Source: Bog-950 sp046329515 (GTDB lineage Bacteria > Bacteroidota > Bacteroidia > Chitinophagales > LD1). From it: a stretch of DNA of 64,000 bases. The DNA is taken from assembly GCA_046329515.1 (NCBI GenBank), contig JAXLUM010000002.1, positions 1,116,001-1,180,000 of the forward strand. Reading direction: 5' to 3'. The notes beneath the pieces are model-generated. The model had not been told where the DNA came from, made no database searches, and saw only the letters and a list, made by a program, of their open reading frames with translations. Positions 50,293 to 59,897 of the stretch are shown piece after piece. How positions within the stretch are numbered: the stretch's first letter is position 1; each line of letters opens with the position of its first letter. The translations under genes were made by a program, and so were the position numbers.

Positions 50293-51933
50293 ATGAAAAA
50301 ATTTTTGCTTATAATACTATGTCTTCCGGCCATCTTATTTGCAGGTACGGATGTAAAAGAAACACTTATTAAGAAGCACGCCATGCAATACACGGGCTTG
50401 CCCGGCCAAAAACAGCGTGCTGAATCTTTCAGCAGGTTTATTAATGCGGGTAATACACAAGCTTATAAAACGGATGCCCAGGCGCAACGCATTATTGGTT
50501 TGCGGCATGATGTTTTTGCCGAAGATGAAGGTGGCGGCAGTTGGGCGCTGGAAGATAGTTTCCGTTTAACTTACAGCAATAACCGTAACGGGCTTGATGT
50601 TTACACCGATCAGTTTGATACCTGGAACAGGCTACAAGGCGGTAGCATGGGGGCTGAGAACGTGGAGCAACGCACCACCACCTGGGATGCTAACGGTAGG
50701 GCTGCGGAATTGCTGGTAGAACTGTGGAGCGGCACTGTCTTTACGAACAGTTCTAAAACTATAAACACCTGGGATGCTGCCGGGCTTTTGTTAACGGCCG
50801 TTCAGCAGGATTGGGATGGCGCTAACTGGGTAAACAACATCAAAACAGATTATACCTATAATGCTGCCGGCAAAGATTTAAGCAGCACAACCTACGCATG
50901 GAACAGCGGAGCATGGACTGAGAGCGCCCGCATTTTAAAAACGTACAACGCTGCTAACCAGCTTTTAACTGAAACCCACCAAAACTGGACTGCCGGTGCC
51001 TGGGAAGATCAATTCAGGTATACCTATACCTACACTGCAAACGGCTACACCGAAACTGAGGTTTATGAAGAGATTAATGGAGGCGTATTAGAAAATGTTG
51101 ACCGGTATACGTACACCTACGATGCTAACAACGACAACACCATTTACTTACTTGAACATTGGACAAGCGGTGCTTGGGAAAATAAAACACGCTTAACCTA
51201 TACCTACACCAATCATATACGCAGTACTGAAATTGAGGAGAGCTGGACCAGTGGTAGCTGGTTAAACGTTAACAAGTTTGCCTATACCTATTCGGCCGCC
51301 GGTTTTATAACCGAAGAGCAGGATTATACCTGGGATGGCTCGGCATGGGTAGAAACATATAAATACACCTATGCCTATGATGCTAACAACAACGAAATAG
51401 AGTATACCGAGCAGTTTTGGAATGGCGGTTTATGGGCCAATATATACCACGAAATCTATACATATGATGCTAACGGTTTTCCTGACCAGGATACTCAGCA
51501 GAACTGGGGTTCAGGCGCTTGGGCAAACCAGTACTTTACAGATTATGACTACAATTCATACGGCAATGCCGATTATATACTTTATCAGTATGCTGATGTT
51601 GGCATGTGGAAGGATGATGAACAGGAATTTTACTACTATGAGTTATACAATGCTCCCAGTGGTATAAGTGAAACAGCCCTAACTGCAGCCTTGGCATTAT
51701 ACCCTAACCCCGCTAACAACGAATTGAATATCCGTTTTACAACTAAAGAGCAGGGTCAACAACTGTTAAGTGTTTATGATACACGGGGGGCCTTGTTGCA
51801 ACAGGGTGCTTTCAACTGTTCAGCAGGCACAAATAATATCACCTTAAATATTCAGCCGTTAAGCGCAGGCGTGTATGTGTTGCATATAAGCGGACAAACA
51901 GCCAACAGCACATTAAGGTTTATAAAGCAATAA
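50293..51933 (+). CDS. YTYDA/GAW 29-residue repeat protein, T9SS cargo, paralogue 1
   Basis: 546 residues. Signal peptide MKKFLLIILCLPAILFAGTDV, the shared N-terminal domain (RAESFSRFINAGN, KTDAQAQRIIGL, EDSFRLTYSNNRNG), then about eleven repeats of 29 residues. It is the most divergent member: one repeat lost a residue (TYTNHIRSTEIEESWTSG), some repeats carry Lys instead of Arg at the end, and the T9SS tail (ALYPNPANNELNIRF ... LRFIKQ) is unlike the other five. It is separated from the tandem five by a GNAT gene and has its own terminator. Function not known; see the other paralogues. Confidence 0.85.
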   Translation: MKKFLLIILCLPAILFAGTDVKETLIKKHAMQYTGLPGQKQRAESFSRFINAGNTQAYKTDAQAQRIIGLRHDVFAEDEGGGSWALEDSFRLTYSNNRNGLDVYTDQFDTWNRLQGGSMGAENVEQRTTTWDANGRAAELLVELWSGTVFTNSSKTINTWDAAGLLLTAVQQDWDGANWVNNIKTDYTYNAAGKDLSSTTYAWNSGAWTESARILKTYNAANQLLTETHQNWTAGAWEDQFRYTYTYTANGYTETEVYEEINGGVLENVDRYTYTYDANNDNTIYLLEHWTSGAWENKTRLTYTYTNHIRSTEIEESWTSGSWLNVNKFAYTYSAAGFITEEQDYTWDGSAWVETYKYTYAYDANNNEIEYTEQFWNGGLWANIYHEIYTYDANGFPDQDTQQNWGSGAWANQYFTDYDYNSYGNADYILYQYADVGMWKDDEQEFYYYELYNAPSGISETALTAALALYPNPANNELNIRFTTKEQGQQLLSVYDTRGALLQQGAFNCSAGTNNITLNIQPLSAGVYVLHISGQTANSTLRFIKQ

Positions 51934-51947
51934 TGTAGTATCGGTTC

Positions 51948-51982
51948 AAAATAGCGGCGGCAGTATTGTTGCCGCTATTTTT
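51948..51982 (+). terminator. Intrinsic terminator after paralogue 1
   Basis: AAAATAGCGGC (51948-51958) pairs with GCCGCTATTTT (51971-51981), ending in a T run. Confidence 0.8.
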
Positions 51983-52043
51983 ATGCCTGCCACTTATAAT
52001 GGAGGCGCCTTGGTTTATTAAAATGTAATAAGTTGCAGTGGTT

Positions 52044-52628
52044 ATGAATATCCAGCAGCAGATAGGCGCAATACTGGCCGAAGCTTTTATCAATTACCCC
52101 TTAATGCGTTTTGCCTTTGATGGTAAAACGGAAGAGGTGCGGAAGCAGAAACTTCTGCAATTGTATACGCATTGTACAACGGCCGCCGCTATATACGGAG
52201 GAGCAATTCTGAATAAAGAGGTTAACGGTGCACTTATTTGGTTGCCGGGCAGCGCTTTTCCGCTGGGTTTATTGCGGGAAGTTAAAAGCGGAATGGCGGC
52301 CATACCCTTTAAATTGGGCGCTAAAAGCACCTTACGTTTAATGAACCACGATGCTGTACCTGAAGGGTGGATAGCGAAAAATGCCGGCCCGGCCATGGGT
52401 TACATTTGGTGTGTTGGTGTAAAAGCTTCAGCAAGGGGTAAAGGCCTTAGCCGGGTGTTAATAGAGGAAAGTATAGCACAGATGCGAAGCGGCGGAATGC
52501 GCGAATTTTGGCTTAAAACCGAGGACCCTGTTAATGTGGGCATATACCAAAAACTAGGGTTTGAGGTGGTTAACGAAATGGTGGTTAGCAGCAGTGGCTT
52601 ACGCAGTTGGATGATGAGAAAAACGTAA
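52044..52628 (+). CDS. GNAT family N-acetyltransferase
   Basis: 194 residues from ATG 52044 (MNIQQQIGAILAEAF); a GTG at 52038 adds only two residues. The acetyl-CoA binding motif is GVKASARGKGLSRVLIEES, followed by REFWLKTEDPVNVGIYQKLGFE, the usual motif B. Substrate unknown. It interrupts the row of repeat-protein genes but has no visible link with them. Confidence 0.88.
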   Translation: MNIQQQIGAILAEAFINYPLMRFAFDGKTEEVRKQKLLQLYTHCTTAAAIYGGAILNKEVNGALIWLPGSAFPLGLLREVKSGMAAIPFKLGAKSTLRLMNHDAVPEGWIAKNAGPAMGYIWCVGVKASARGKGLSRVLIEESIAQMRSGGMREFWLKTEDPVNVGIYQKLGFEVVNEMVVSSSGLRSWMMRKT

Positions 52629-52742
52629 TATTAATGAACGCAAATACATGTATGCCGCATTTTTTATACGGCGGTTAAGGTGTAAACCGCTGTTAGGTTT
52701 ACAACTTTACAGTAAAAGGCACCCCTATGAATAAACCCGTAT

Positions 52743-52750
52743 TAACTTTG
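52743..52750 (+). promoter_or_regulatory. Putative -7 element of paralogue 2
   Basis: TAACTTTG matches TAnnTTTG and sits 19 bases before the ATG at 52770. No TTG at the exact -33 spacing was confirmed. Confidence 0.5.
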
Positions 52751-52769
52751 CCTCATTAAACACACGTAC

Positions 52770-54416
52770 ATGAAAAATACATTTCTACCTATTTTATTAT
52801 CTGTTTTAAGCTTAGGTGTTTATGCCAACAACGGCAGTGAAAATTCGGCCCGTCAGGCTGAAATTAACCGCTTTACGCAAACAGTAGCCAATGCACCTGA
52901 TAAGGAAAAACGTATTGAAGCTTTTACTAAGTTCATTAATTCAGGCACAGTTAAAAGCAATAAAACTGATGCCCTTGCCCAACGCATTATTGGTTATCGT
53001 TCTGATAATTACAGTGCCGGTTCATGGGTTTTAGCTGACTCATTAAATTTCACTTACGGCGGTAACCGCGGTTCCGGATCTCTTTACAATTCAAACTTTG
53101 ACGTTAAAAATGATTTAGGATGGGACGGAACAAACGTTGTAAACCAAAGCCGATACACCTATACATGGACAGGTAACAGCTATACAAACTACTTAACCGA
53201 AACCTGGAATGCCGGTGCCTTTGAAAACTATACAAGGGAACAATATACTTACGATGGTAACGGAAACAGGTTAACAAAAACAACCCAAACCTGGACAGCC
53301 GGTGCATGGGAAAACAGCACACGCTTTGTTTATACCTACGATGCATTGAACAACAACTTAACATACACCCGCTATGATTGGACTGCCGGTGCCTGGGTAG
53401 AAAATTACAGGTATTTATACACTTACGACGCCAGTAACAGAATGCTTTCAACTACTTACCAGGTATGGAATTCAGGCTCATGGCAAAATCAAAGTCGCAC
53501 AACTTATACCTACGATGCCAATGGTAACAACACCTTTTATCTTTCTGAAAATTATACCGGTGGTGCATGGGAAAACTATTATCGTTACACCTATACCTTC
53601 AATGCAAGTAACGACCGTATAGGAAGCTTGACTGAAGGCTGGACTTCAGGCGCCTGGGAAAATGTCTCACGCTGGACTTATACCTTTGATGGTAACCATA
53701 ACAACACACTTGCAAGCGGCGAAACCTGGACATCGGGTGCATGGGAAAACTCTTACCGCTACGCTTATACCTATAATGCTGCTAACAAGATGTTAACCGA
53801 AACCGATTATCAATGGGCTTCCGGCGCATGGGGTGAAACCTACCGTTATCTTTACACCTACGACGCTAACAACAATAATACAGATTACACTACCCAAAGC
53901 TGGAACGGTAGCTCATGGGACAATAACTACAGGTATTTGAACACCTTTGATGCTAATAACAACCCTGATACTTATGCTTACCAAATATGGAATGCAGGCG
54001 CATGGGAGAACAATTATTTTTATGATTATCAGTATAACTCTTATGGTAATTTAGATAATGGTGTTTACCAGGTTTGGAATTCAGGCGCTTATGAATATAC
54101 CGGACGTGAGTTTCGTTATTATGAAACTTACTTTGATGTTAGCGCAGTAAATGAAGTGGAAAATGCAATGCATTTCAACGCTTATCCTAACCCTGCCAAC
54201 AACATTTTGAATATTGATTATAAGTCTGAAAGTTCTGCAGAGGTAGTATTGAATATTACGAACCTTGCAGGCCAGCAGGTGGTAAGCATAAACAACGAAA
54301 CTGCCATAGGCGATAATTACATTAAGGCAGATGTAAGCGGCCTTAGCAGCGGCATTTACTTTGTAAGCATTACCCAAAATGGTAAGAGCAGCCGTGTTAA
54401 GTTTGTAAAGCAATAA
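52770..54416 (+). CDS. YTYDA/GAW 29-residue repeat protein, T9SS cargo, paralogue 2
   Basis: 548 residues. Signal peptide (KNTFLPILLSVLSLGVYANNG); shared N-terminal domain at about 27-127 (EINRFTQTVANAPDKEKRI, TDALAQRIIGYRSDNYSAG, FTYGGNRGSGSLYN, LGWDGTNVVNQ); then eleven tandem repeats of exactly 29 residues from about 129 to 447, consensus xYTYDAxxNxxxxxxxxWxxGAWENxxR; then a T9SS type A tail (FNAYPNPANNILNIDY ... SRVKFVKQ). The tail is nearly identical at DNA level to that of paralogue 3. Alternating Tyr/Trp strands suggest a beta-solenoid or beta-roll, remotely like RHS/YD repeats, which are shorter. Role not known; surface or secreted. Confidence 0.88.
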   Translation: MKNTFLPILLSVLSLGVYANNGSENSARQAEINRFTQTVANAPDKEKRIEAFTKFINSGTVKSNKTDALAQRIIGYRSDNYSAGSWVLADSLNFTYGGNRGSGSLYNSNFDVKNDLGWDGTNVVNQSRYTYTWTGNSYTNYLTETWNAGAFENYTREQYTYDGNGNRLTKTTQTWTAGAWENSTRFVYTYDALNNNLTYTRYDWTAGAWVENYRYLYTYDASNRMLSTTYQVWNSGSWQNQSRTTYTYDANGNNTFYLSENYTGGAWENYYRYTYTFNASNDRIGSLTEGWTSGAWENVSRWTYTFDGNHNNTLASGETWTSGAWENSYRYAYTYNAANKMLTETDYQWASGAWGETYRYLYTYDANNNNTDYTTQSWNGSSWDNNYRYLNTFDANNNPDTYAYQIWNAGAWENNYFYDYQYNSYGNLDNGVYQVWNSGAYEYTGREFRYYETYFDVSAVNEVENAMHFNAYPNPANNILNIDYKSESSAEVVLNITNLAGQQVVSINNETAIGDNYIKADVSGLSSGIYFVSITQNGKSSRVKFVKQ

Positions 54417-54435
54417 TTGTGTAATGAATTTATTT

Positions 54436-54468
54436 AAGAAAAGGAGGGAGGATAGCCCTCCTTTTCTT
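54436..54468 (+). terminator. Intrinsic terminator after paralogue 2
   Basis: AAGAAAAGGAGGG (54436-54448) pairs with CCCTCCTTTTCTT (54456-54468) around a 7-base loop. The same GGAGGG/CCCTCC stem recurs after paralogues 3 and 4. Confidence 0.9.
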
Positions 54469-54482
54469 GTAAAAAGGAATGA

Positions 54483-54512
54483 TTGATAACTGATTCATTA
54501 AACGTATATTTG
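54483..54512 (+). promoter_or_regulatory. Bacteroidota promoter of paralogue 3
   Basis: TTG (54483-54485), 19-base spacer, TATATTTG (54505-54512): an exact match to TTG-N19-TAnnTTTG. The leader from here to the ATG (26 bases) is almost identical to that of paralogue 4 (TATATTTG at 56276). Confidence 0.8.
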
Positions 54513-54538
54513 CATCATTAATAAGCTAATTCACTAGT

Positions 54539-56185
54539 ATGAAAAAACAACTTCTACCCTTTTTGTTATCACTTTTAAGCCTGGGCGTTTATGCCAATAA
54601 CACCGGCGGAAAGTCAGCCCGCGAGGCTGAGCTTAACAGCTTTACGCAAACAGTAGCTAATACGCCTGACAAGGCTAAGCGTATTGAGGCTTTTACACGA
54701 TTCATTAATGCCGGAACCGCCAATAGCCATAAAACTGATGCCCTTGAGCAACGTGTTATAGGCTACCATTACGATAATTACAGTGCAGGTTCATGGGTTT
54801 TGTCGGACTCATTCACCTTCACATATAGCGGCAACCGCGGCTCTGCATCTCTATACAATCAGAGTTTTGATGTTAAAAATGACTTAGGTTGGGACGGTTC
54901 AAGTGTGATAAATCAAAACCGCTATTCGCGCACATGGACGGGCAACAACACTACTGAATCGTTAAGCGAAGTTTGGAATGCCGGTGCGTATGAGAATTAC
55001 TCCAGAGAACAGTACACCTACGATGGCAGCGGAAATATGTTGACGAACACCTCTCAGGCCTGGAACGCGGGTTCATGGGACAATACTAACCGTTACTCCT
55101 ACACCTACGATGCGTCAAATAACAATATTACCTACACCCGCTACACATGGTCTTCCGGTGCTTGGGTAGAAGACTATCGCTATTTGTATACCTATGATGC
55201 CAATAACAGAATGTTGAGCAGTACCTACCAGGTATGGAATTCCGGCTCTTGGGAAAATCAAAGCCGCACAACCTTCACTTATGATGCAAATGGTAATAAC
55301 ACGGCTTATCTTTCTGAAAATTATACCGGTGGCGCATGGGTAAATAATTACCGTTATATCTATACCTATAATGCCAGTAACGATAGAGTCGGAAGCTTAA
55401 CAGAAAACTGGGTATCCGGCGCTTGGGAGAATTCAACAAGGTGGACCTATACCTTCGACGCTAACCACTACAATACACTTGCAAGCGGCGAAACATGGAC
55501 CGCCGGTGCCTGGGTTAACTCATACCGCTATGCATACACCTATAATGCCGCCGGATATGTCTTATCAGAAACGGACTATTCGTGGAGTGGCAGCGCCTGG
55601 GTTGAAACAAACCGTTACTTGTACACCTATAATGCTAATAACAACTATACAGATTACACAGCACAAACCTGGAACGGTAGCTCATGGGATAATAACTACC
55701 GCTATCTTTATACTTACGACGCTAATAATAATCCTGACACTTATACTTACCAAAACTGGGGCGCAGGTGCATGGGTGAACAACTACTTTTACGACTACCT
55801 GTACAACTCTTATGGTAATTTAGATAACGGTGTTTACCAGATTTGGAATTCAGGCGCCTATGAATACAACGGACGTGAGTTTCGTTATTATGAAACTTAC
55901 TTTGATGTTAGCGCTGTAAATGAAGTGGAAAATGCAATGCATTTCAACGCTTATCCAAACCCTGCCAACAATAGTTTAAATATTGATTATAAGTCTGAAA
56001 GTTCGGCAGAGGTAGTATTAAATATTACGAACCTTGCAGGTCAGCAAGTGGTAAGCATAAACAATGCAACCGCCATAGGCGATAATTACATTAAGGCAGA
56101 TGTAAGCAGCCTTAGCAGCGGCATTTACTTCGTAAGCATTACCCAAAATGGTAAGAGCAGCCGTGTTAAGTTTGTAAAGCAATAA
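54539..56185 (+). CDS. YTYDA/GAW 29-residue repeat protein, T9SS cargo, paralogue 3
   Basis: 548 residues, same plan as paralogue 2: signal peptide KKQLLPFLLSLLSLGVYA, N-terminal domain (TQTVANTPDKAKRIEAF, TDALEQRVIGYHYDNYSAG), eleven 29-residue repeats (for example LYTYDANNRMLSSTYQVW), T9SS type A tail. It carries a perfect consensus promoter. The last 330 bases match paralogue 2 at roughly 95 percent by eye, while the repeat region differs more, as expected if the tail was homogenised by gene conversion or the repeats diversified faster. Function unknown. Confidence 0.88.
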   Translation: MKKQLLPFLLSLLSLGVYANNTGGKSAREAELNSFTQTVANTPDKAKRIEAFTRFINAGTANSHKTDALEQRVIGYHYDNYSAGSWVLSDSFTFTYSGNRGSASLYNQSFDVKNDLGWDGSSVINQNRYSRTWTGNNTTESLSEVWNAGAYENYSREQYTYDGSGNMLTNTSQAWNAGSWDNTNRYSYTYDASNNNITYTRYTWSSGAWVEDYRYLYTYDANNRMLSSTYQVWNSGSWENQSRTTFTYDANGNNTAYLSENYTGGAWVNNYRYIYTYNASNDRVGSLTENWVSGAWENSTRWTYTFDANHYNTLASGETWTAGAWVNSYRYAYTYNAAGYVLSETDYSWSGSAWVETNRYLYTYNANNNYTDYTAQTWNGSSWDNNYRYLYTYDANNNPDTYTYQNWGAGAWVNNYFYDYLYNSYGNLDNGVYQIWNSGAYEYNGREFRYYETYFDVSAVNEVENAMHFNAYPNPANNSLNIDYKSESSAEVVLNITNLAGQQVVSINNATAIGDNYIKADVSSLSSGIYFVSITQNGKSSRVKFVKQ

Positions 56186-56207
56186 CTTTACACTAAGCAT
56201 ATTTTAG

Positions 56208-56238
56208 AAAAAGGAGGGCCAATAGCCCTCCTTTTTTT
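56208..56238 (+). terminator. Intrinsic terminator after paralogue 3
   Basis: AAAAAGGAGGGC (56208-56219) pairs with GCCCTCCTTTTT (56225-56236), loop CAATA, T7 run. Confidence 0.9.
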
Positions 56239-56275
56239 GTAAAAACAAATGACTGCTTACCGAATTCATTAAACG

Positions 56276-56283
56276 TATATTTG
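56276..56283 (+). promoter_or_regulatory. -7 element of paralogue 4
   Basis: TATATTTG with flanks conserved with the paralogue 3 promoter (CATTAAACG before, CAT.ATTAATAAGCTAA after). The -33 TTG is replaced by TGC at the matching spacing. Confidence 0.6.
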
Positions 56284-56309
56284 CATTATTAATAAGCTAA
56301 TTCAGTAGT

Positions 56310-57956
56310 ATGAAAAAACAACTTCTACCAGCCCTGTTATTGATTTTAAGTATTAGCAGCTTTGCCGGCGAGGTTTCCGGAAAAACCGGCCGCCAGGACG
56401 AAATTGACCGCTTTGCACAGCGTGTGGCAAACTTTCAGGACAAGGATAGGCGCATTGAAGCGTTTACCCGCTTTATTAACGCCGGGGCAACCAACAGCAA
56501 TAAAACAGATGCGTTGGCCCAACGTCTTATCGGTTACAGAAAAAATGTTTATAACGCGGGCGCCTGGGAGTTAAACGATACATTAAATTTTACCTACAGC
56601 GGCAACAGGGGAGGAACTTCTGTTTATAATGGCGCCTACGATTTAGAAAATAACCTTGGCTGGGATGGCTCTTCGGTTGTAAATGAAGAACGATATACAA
56701 ATACCTGGGCTAACAGTAAAAGAACAGAGGCCTTAACTGAACTATGGACGGCAGGAGCATATGAAAACAATTCGAGGGTTCAGTATACTTATGATGCTGC
56801 AGGAAACCTTCTGACCTATACATACCAAAACTGGAACGCCGGCGCTTGGGAAAATAGTTCGCGCACGGTAAGCACTTATGATGGCAACAACAACCAGCTG
56901 ACTTATACGGTATATAACTGGAGTAGTGGTGCATGGCTGGAGAATTACCGCTATGTATATGTTTATGATGCCAATAATGATAATATCAGTAACACGTATC
57001 AAATATGGAATGCGGGCGCATGGGAAAATCAAGGACGCACTTCTTATACCTATAACTCCAATCGCCAATGGCTTACTTACCTGCATGAAGTATTTTCAGG
57101 AGGAGCCTGGGGTAATGACTATCGTTACACTTATACTTATAATTCGAGTGGAGATAGAACTGAAAGTTTGCGGGAAACATGGTCGGCCGGCGCTTGGGTA
57201 AACGCCAGTGATTATGTATTTGTATTTGATGCCAATCATAATTTAACCCTGGAAACTGTTCAGAATTGGAATGCCGGTGCCTGGGAAAACTATGCACGTT
57301 ATGCCTATACGTACAATGCCGCCAATTATACTACCAACGAAACAGATTATACATGGGATGGTAGCGCCTGGGTTGGAACGTATCGTTACATTACAAACTA
57401 CAATGCCAATAATCTTGAAACAGATTATACTGCCCAAACCTGGAACGGTAGTGCATGGCAGAACGGCTACTTTTATACCTATACTTATGATGCTAATGGC
57501 GACCCGGATGTTTACACGTATCAAAACTGGGTTTCGGGCGCATGGGAAAACTCATCTCGCGATGATTACCAATATAACAGCTATCACAATGGCGATACCC
57601 ACCTGGCGCAAACATGGAATGCCGGTGCCTGGGAAAATGACATAATGGAATATTATTACTACGAAACCTACTTTGACGTAAGTGGTTTAAATGAAATTGA
57701 AAATGCAATTCATTTTAATGCTTATCCTAATCCGGCCAGTAGTATTTTAAATATTGACTATAAGTCAGAAAGTGCCGAAAGCGCTTTTATAAGTATTACT
57801 AACCTTACAGGTCAGCAGGTAATTGCTGTTAATAATAGCACAGCTATAGGAGATAATTACATAAAACTGAACACTGCTGAATTGAGCAGCGGAATTTATT
57901 TTGTAAGTATTACACAAAATGGCAAAAGCAGCCGGGTTAAATTTGTTAAGCAATAG
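56310..57956 (+). CDS. YTYDA/GAW 29-residue repeat protein, T9SS cargo, paralogue 4
   Basis: 548 residues. Signal peptide KKQLLPALLLILSISSFAGE, shared N-terminal domain (QRVANFQDKDRRIEAFTRF, DALAQRLIGYRKNVYNAG), eleven repeats (for example YVYDANNDNISNTYQIW then NAGAWENQGR), and T9SS type A tail (FNAYPNPASSILNIDY ... SRVKFVKQ). It shares promoter and leader sequence with paralogue 3, but its repeat residues between the fixed Tyr, Trp and Gly positions differ, as does the end of the repeats (WENDIMEYYYYETYFDVSG). Function unknown. Confidence 0.88.
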   Translation: MKKQLLPALLLILSISSFAGEVSGKTGRQDEIDRFAQRVANFQDKDRRIEAFTRFINAGATNSNKTDALAQRLIGYRKNVYNAGAWELNDTLNFTYSGNRGGTSVYNGAYDLENNLGWDGSSVVNEERYTNTWANSKRTEALTELWTAGAYENNSRVQYTYDAAGNLLTYTYQNWNAGAWENSSRTVSTYDGNNNQLTYTVYNWSSGAWLENYRYVYVYDANNDNISNTYQIWNAGAWENQGRTSYTYNSNRQWLTYLHEVFSGGAWGNDYRYTYTYNSSGDRTESLRETWSAGAWVNASDYVFVFDANHNLTLETVQNWNAGAWENYARYAYTYNAANYTTNETDYTWDGSAWVGTYRYITNYNANNLETDYTAQTWNGSAWQNGYFYTYTYDANGDPDVYTYQNWVSGAWENSSRDDYQYNSYHNGDTHLAQTWNAGAWENDIMEYYYYETYFDVSGLNEIENAIHFNAYPNPASSILNIDYKSESAESAFISITNLTGQQVIAVNNSTAIGDNYIKLNTAELSSGIYFVSITQNGKSSRVKFVKQ

Positions 57957-57978
57957 TGCTTTAGGTTTATATAGATAT

Positions 57979-58004
57979 AAGGAGGGCATATGCCCTCCTT
58001 TTTT
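57979..58004 (+). terminator. Intrinsic terminator after paralogue 4
   Basis: AAGGAGGGCATATGCCCTCC palindrome (57979-57998) followed by T6. Confidence 0.9.
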
Positions 58005-58106
58005 GTTTATACATCTTCTTATCGCGTGATTAACACAAAAGCACGCGGCATAAATTTAAATAGAGGGGAAACTCATATTTTGTAATTTCGAGTTAAAATT
58101 AGAGAC

Positions 58107-59759
58107 ATGAAAAAACTTCTACCTTTTTTAATAATGCTTGCGGCAACAAATGCTTTTGCCGGTAATAATGCTTCGGCTCAAGCTACTAACCGGCAGGATG
58201 AAATTGCGCGGTTTACTCAAAGTGTTGCCAATTTTCAGGATAAGGATAAGCGCATTGAGGCGTTTACACGCTTTATTAATGCAGGCGCAGTACGCAATAA
58301 CAAAACAGATGCATTAACGCAGCGGGTCATTGGCTACAGCAGTAATTCTTACAATGCCGGCGCCTGGCAAATAAACGATTCACTAACCTGGGCGTACAGC
58401 AACAACCGTGGTTCGTCTTCTATTTATAACAGCGTTTTTGATGTTGAACGAAATTATGGCTGGGATGGCTCAGCAGTAGTTAATGAAAACCGTTATACCA
58501 ACACCTATGATGCTAATGGCCGTAAAATTGAAACCTTAACCGAAGACTGGACTGCAGGTGCATTTGAAAACAATTCCCGTTCACAGGCTACTTACGATGC
58601 TGCGGGCAATATGCTTACCAGCACAACACAAGTATGGACAGCCGGCGCGTGGGAGAATTCCTCAAGATATGCCTATACTTATGATGCTTCAAATCATAAC
58701 CTAACTTATACCTCTTATTATTGGAGTTCAGGCGCATGGGTAGAAAGTTTACGTTATGTATACACCTATGACGCCAATGGATACAATTTGACTTCTACCT
58801 ACCAGACCTGGAATTCAGGTGCATGGGAGAACCAAAACCGCTCCACTAATACATATGATGCTAACGGCCATAACCTAACTTATCTGTACGAAACTTATTC
58901 AGGCGGTGCATGGTCAAATTTCTACCGCTATACTTATACCTATGATGCCAATGGCGACAGGATTTTAACTTTAAAAGAAGACTGGAACAGCGGAGCATGG
59001 GTAAACGGCAACCGTTGGACGTTTGCATACGATGCAAATCACAATAACACACTTTACAACCGTGAGGACTGGACGGCCGGCGCATGGGTAAATGCCGCCC
59101 GCTATTCCTATGCATATAGTGCTGCCAACATGCTTACCAGCGAAACGGATTACTTCTGGAACGGCAGCGGATGGGAAGAAACCAGCCGCTATTTGTACAC
59201 CTATGATGCCTCTAACCACGAAACCGAATATGCTTATCAAAGCTGGAACGGCAGTTCATGGGACAACAACTACCACTATCTTTATGCCTACGATGCCAAT
59301 GGCGACCCGGACCTAACCACTTATCAACAATGGATTGCCGGTGCATGGGAAAATAACAGCCGTAATGACTATCAGTATAACAGCTACCATAATATTGATA
59401 CACGCTTAGGCCAAAACTGGAATGCAGGGGCGTGGGAAAATAACGACAAGCAATACTATTGGTACGAAACCTACTTTGACGTAAGTGGTGTAAGTGAAAT
59501 TGAAAATGCAGTTCAATTCAACGCCTATCCTAACCCTGCAAACAGCGTTTTGAATATTGATTATAAAGCAGAAAATGCAGAGAACGTTTTAATAGCGGTT
59601 ACAAACCTTACGGGTCAACAGGTAATGGCTATAAACAACGCCACAGCTATTGGCGATAACTACGTAAAGCTAAATGTAGGTGAGCTAAGCAGTGGTATTT
59701 ATTTTGTAAGCGTTACCCAAAACGGCAAAAGCAGCCGCATTAAATTTGTAAAGCAATAG
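58107..59759 (+). CDS. YTYDA/GAW 29-residue repeat protein, T9SS cargo, paralogue 5
   Basis: 550 residues. Signal peptide KKLLPFLIMLAATNAFAGNN, N-terminal domain (EIARFTQSVANFQDKDKRI, TDALTQRVIGYSSNSYNAG, RNYGWDGSAVVNENR), eleven repeats of 29 residues such as YAYTYDASNHNLTYTSYYW then SSGAWVESLR, and T9SS type A tail (FNAYPNPANSVLNIDY ... SRIKFVKQ). Promoter not clear (CATATTTTG at about 58074 is one base short of the consensus). Function unknown; a surface binding or matrix role is an inference. Confidence 0.88.
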   Translation: MKKLLPFLIMLAATNAFAGNNASAQATNRQDEIARFTQSVANFQDKDKRIEAFTRFINAGAVRNNKTDALTQRVIGYSSNSYNAGAWQINDSLTWAYSNNRGSSSIYNSVFDVERNYGWDGSAVVNENRYTNTYDANGRKIETLTEDWTAGAFENNSRSQATYDAAGNMLTSTTQVWTAGAWENSSRYAYTYDASNHNLTYTSYYWSSGAWVESLRYVYTYDANGYNLTSTYQTWNSGAWENQNRSTNTYDANGHNLTYLYETYSGGAWSNFYRYTYTYDANGDRILTLKEDWNSGAWVNGNRWTFAYDANHNNTLYNREDWTAGAWVNAARYSYAYSAANMLTSETDYFWNGSGWEETSRYLYTYDASNHETEYAYQSWNGSSWDNNYHYLYAYDANGDPDLTTYQQWIAGAWENNSRNDYQYNSYHNIDTRLGQNWNAGAWENNDKQYYWYETYFDVSGVSEIENAVQFNAYPNPANSVLNIDYKAENAENVLIAVTNLTGQQVMAINNATAIGDNYVKLNVGELSSGIYFVSVTQNGKSSRIKFVKQ

Positions 59760-59785
59760 CGTTAACTGCTGTATGTAATATAGGA

Positions 59786-59807
59786 GGGGGCTTTAGCCCC
59801 CTTTTTT
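59786..59807 (+). terminator. Intrinsic terminator after paralogue 5
   Basis: GGGGGC (59786-59791), loop TTTA, GCCCCC (59796-59801), T6. Confidence 0.9.
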
Positions 59808-59874
59808 ATTTTCTCTGAAAGGTATTGAAAAGCACAGGCGCTGATATGGAGTTTAATCTAATAAATACCTTTTT

Positions 59875-59882
59875 TAATTTTG
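59875..59882 (+). promoter_or_regulatory. -7 element of paralogue 6
   Basis: TAATTTTG fits TAnnTTTG. It lies only six bases before an ATG at 59889, so transcription would begin at about that ATG; this supports ATG 59898 as the true start of the gene. Confidence 0.5.
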
Positions 59883-59897
59883 TCTTAAATGCAATTC

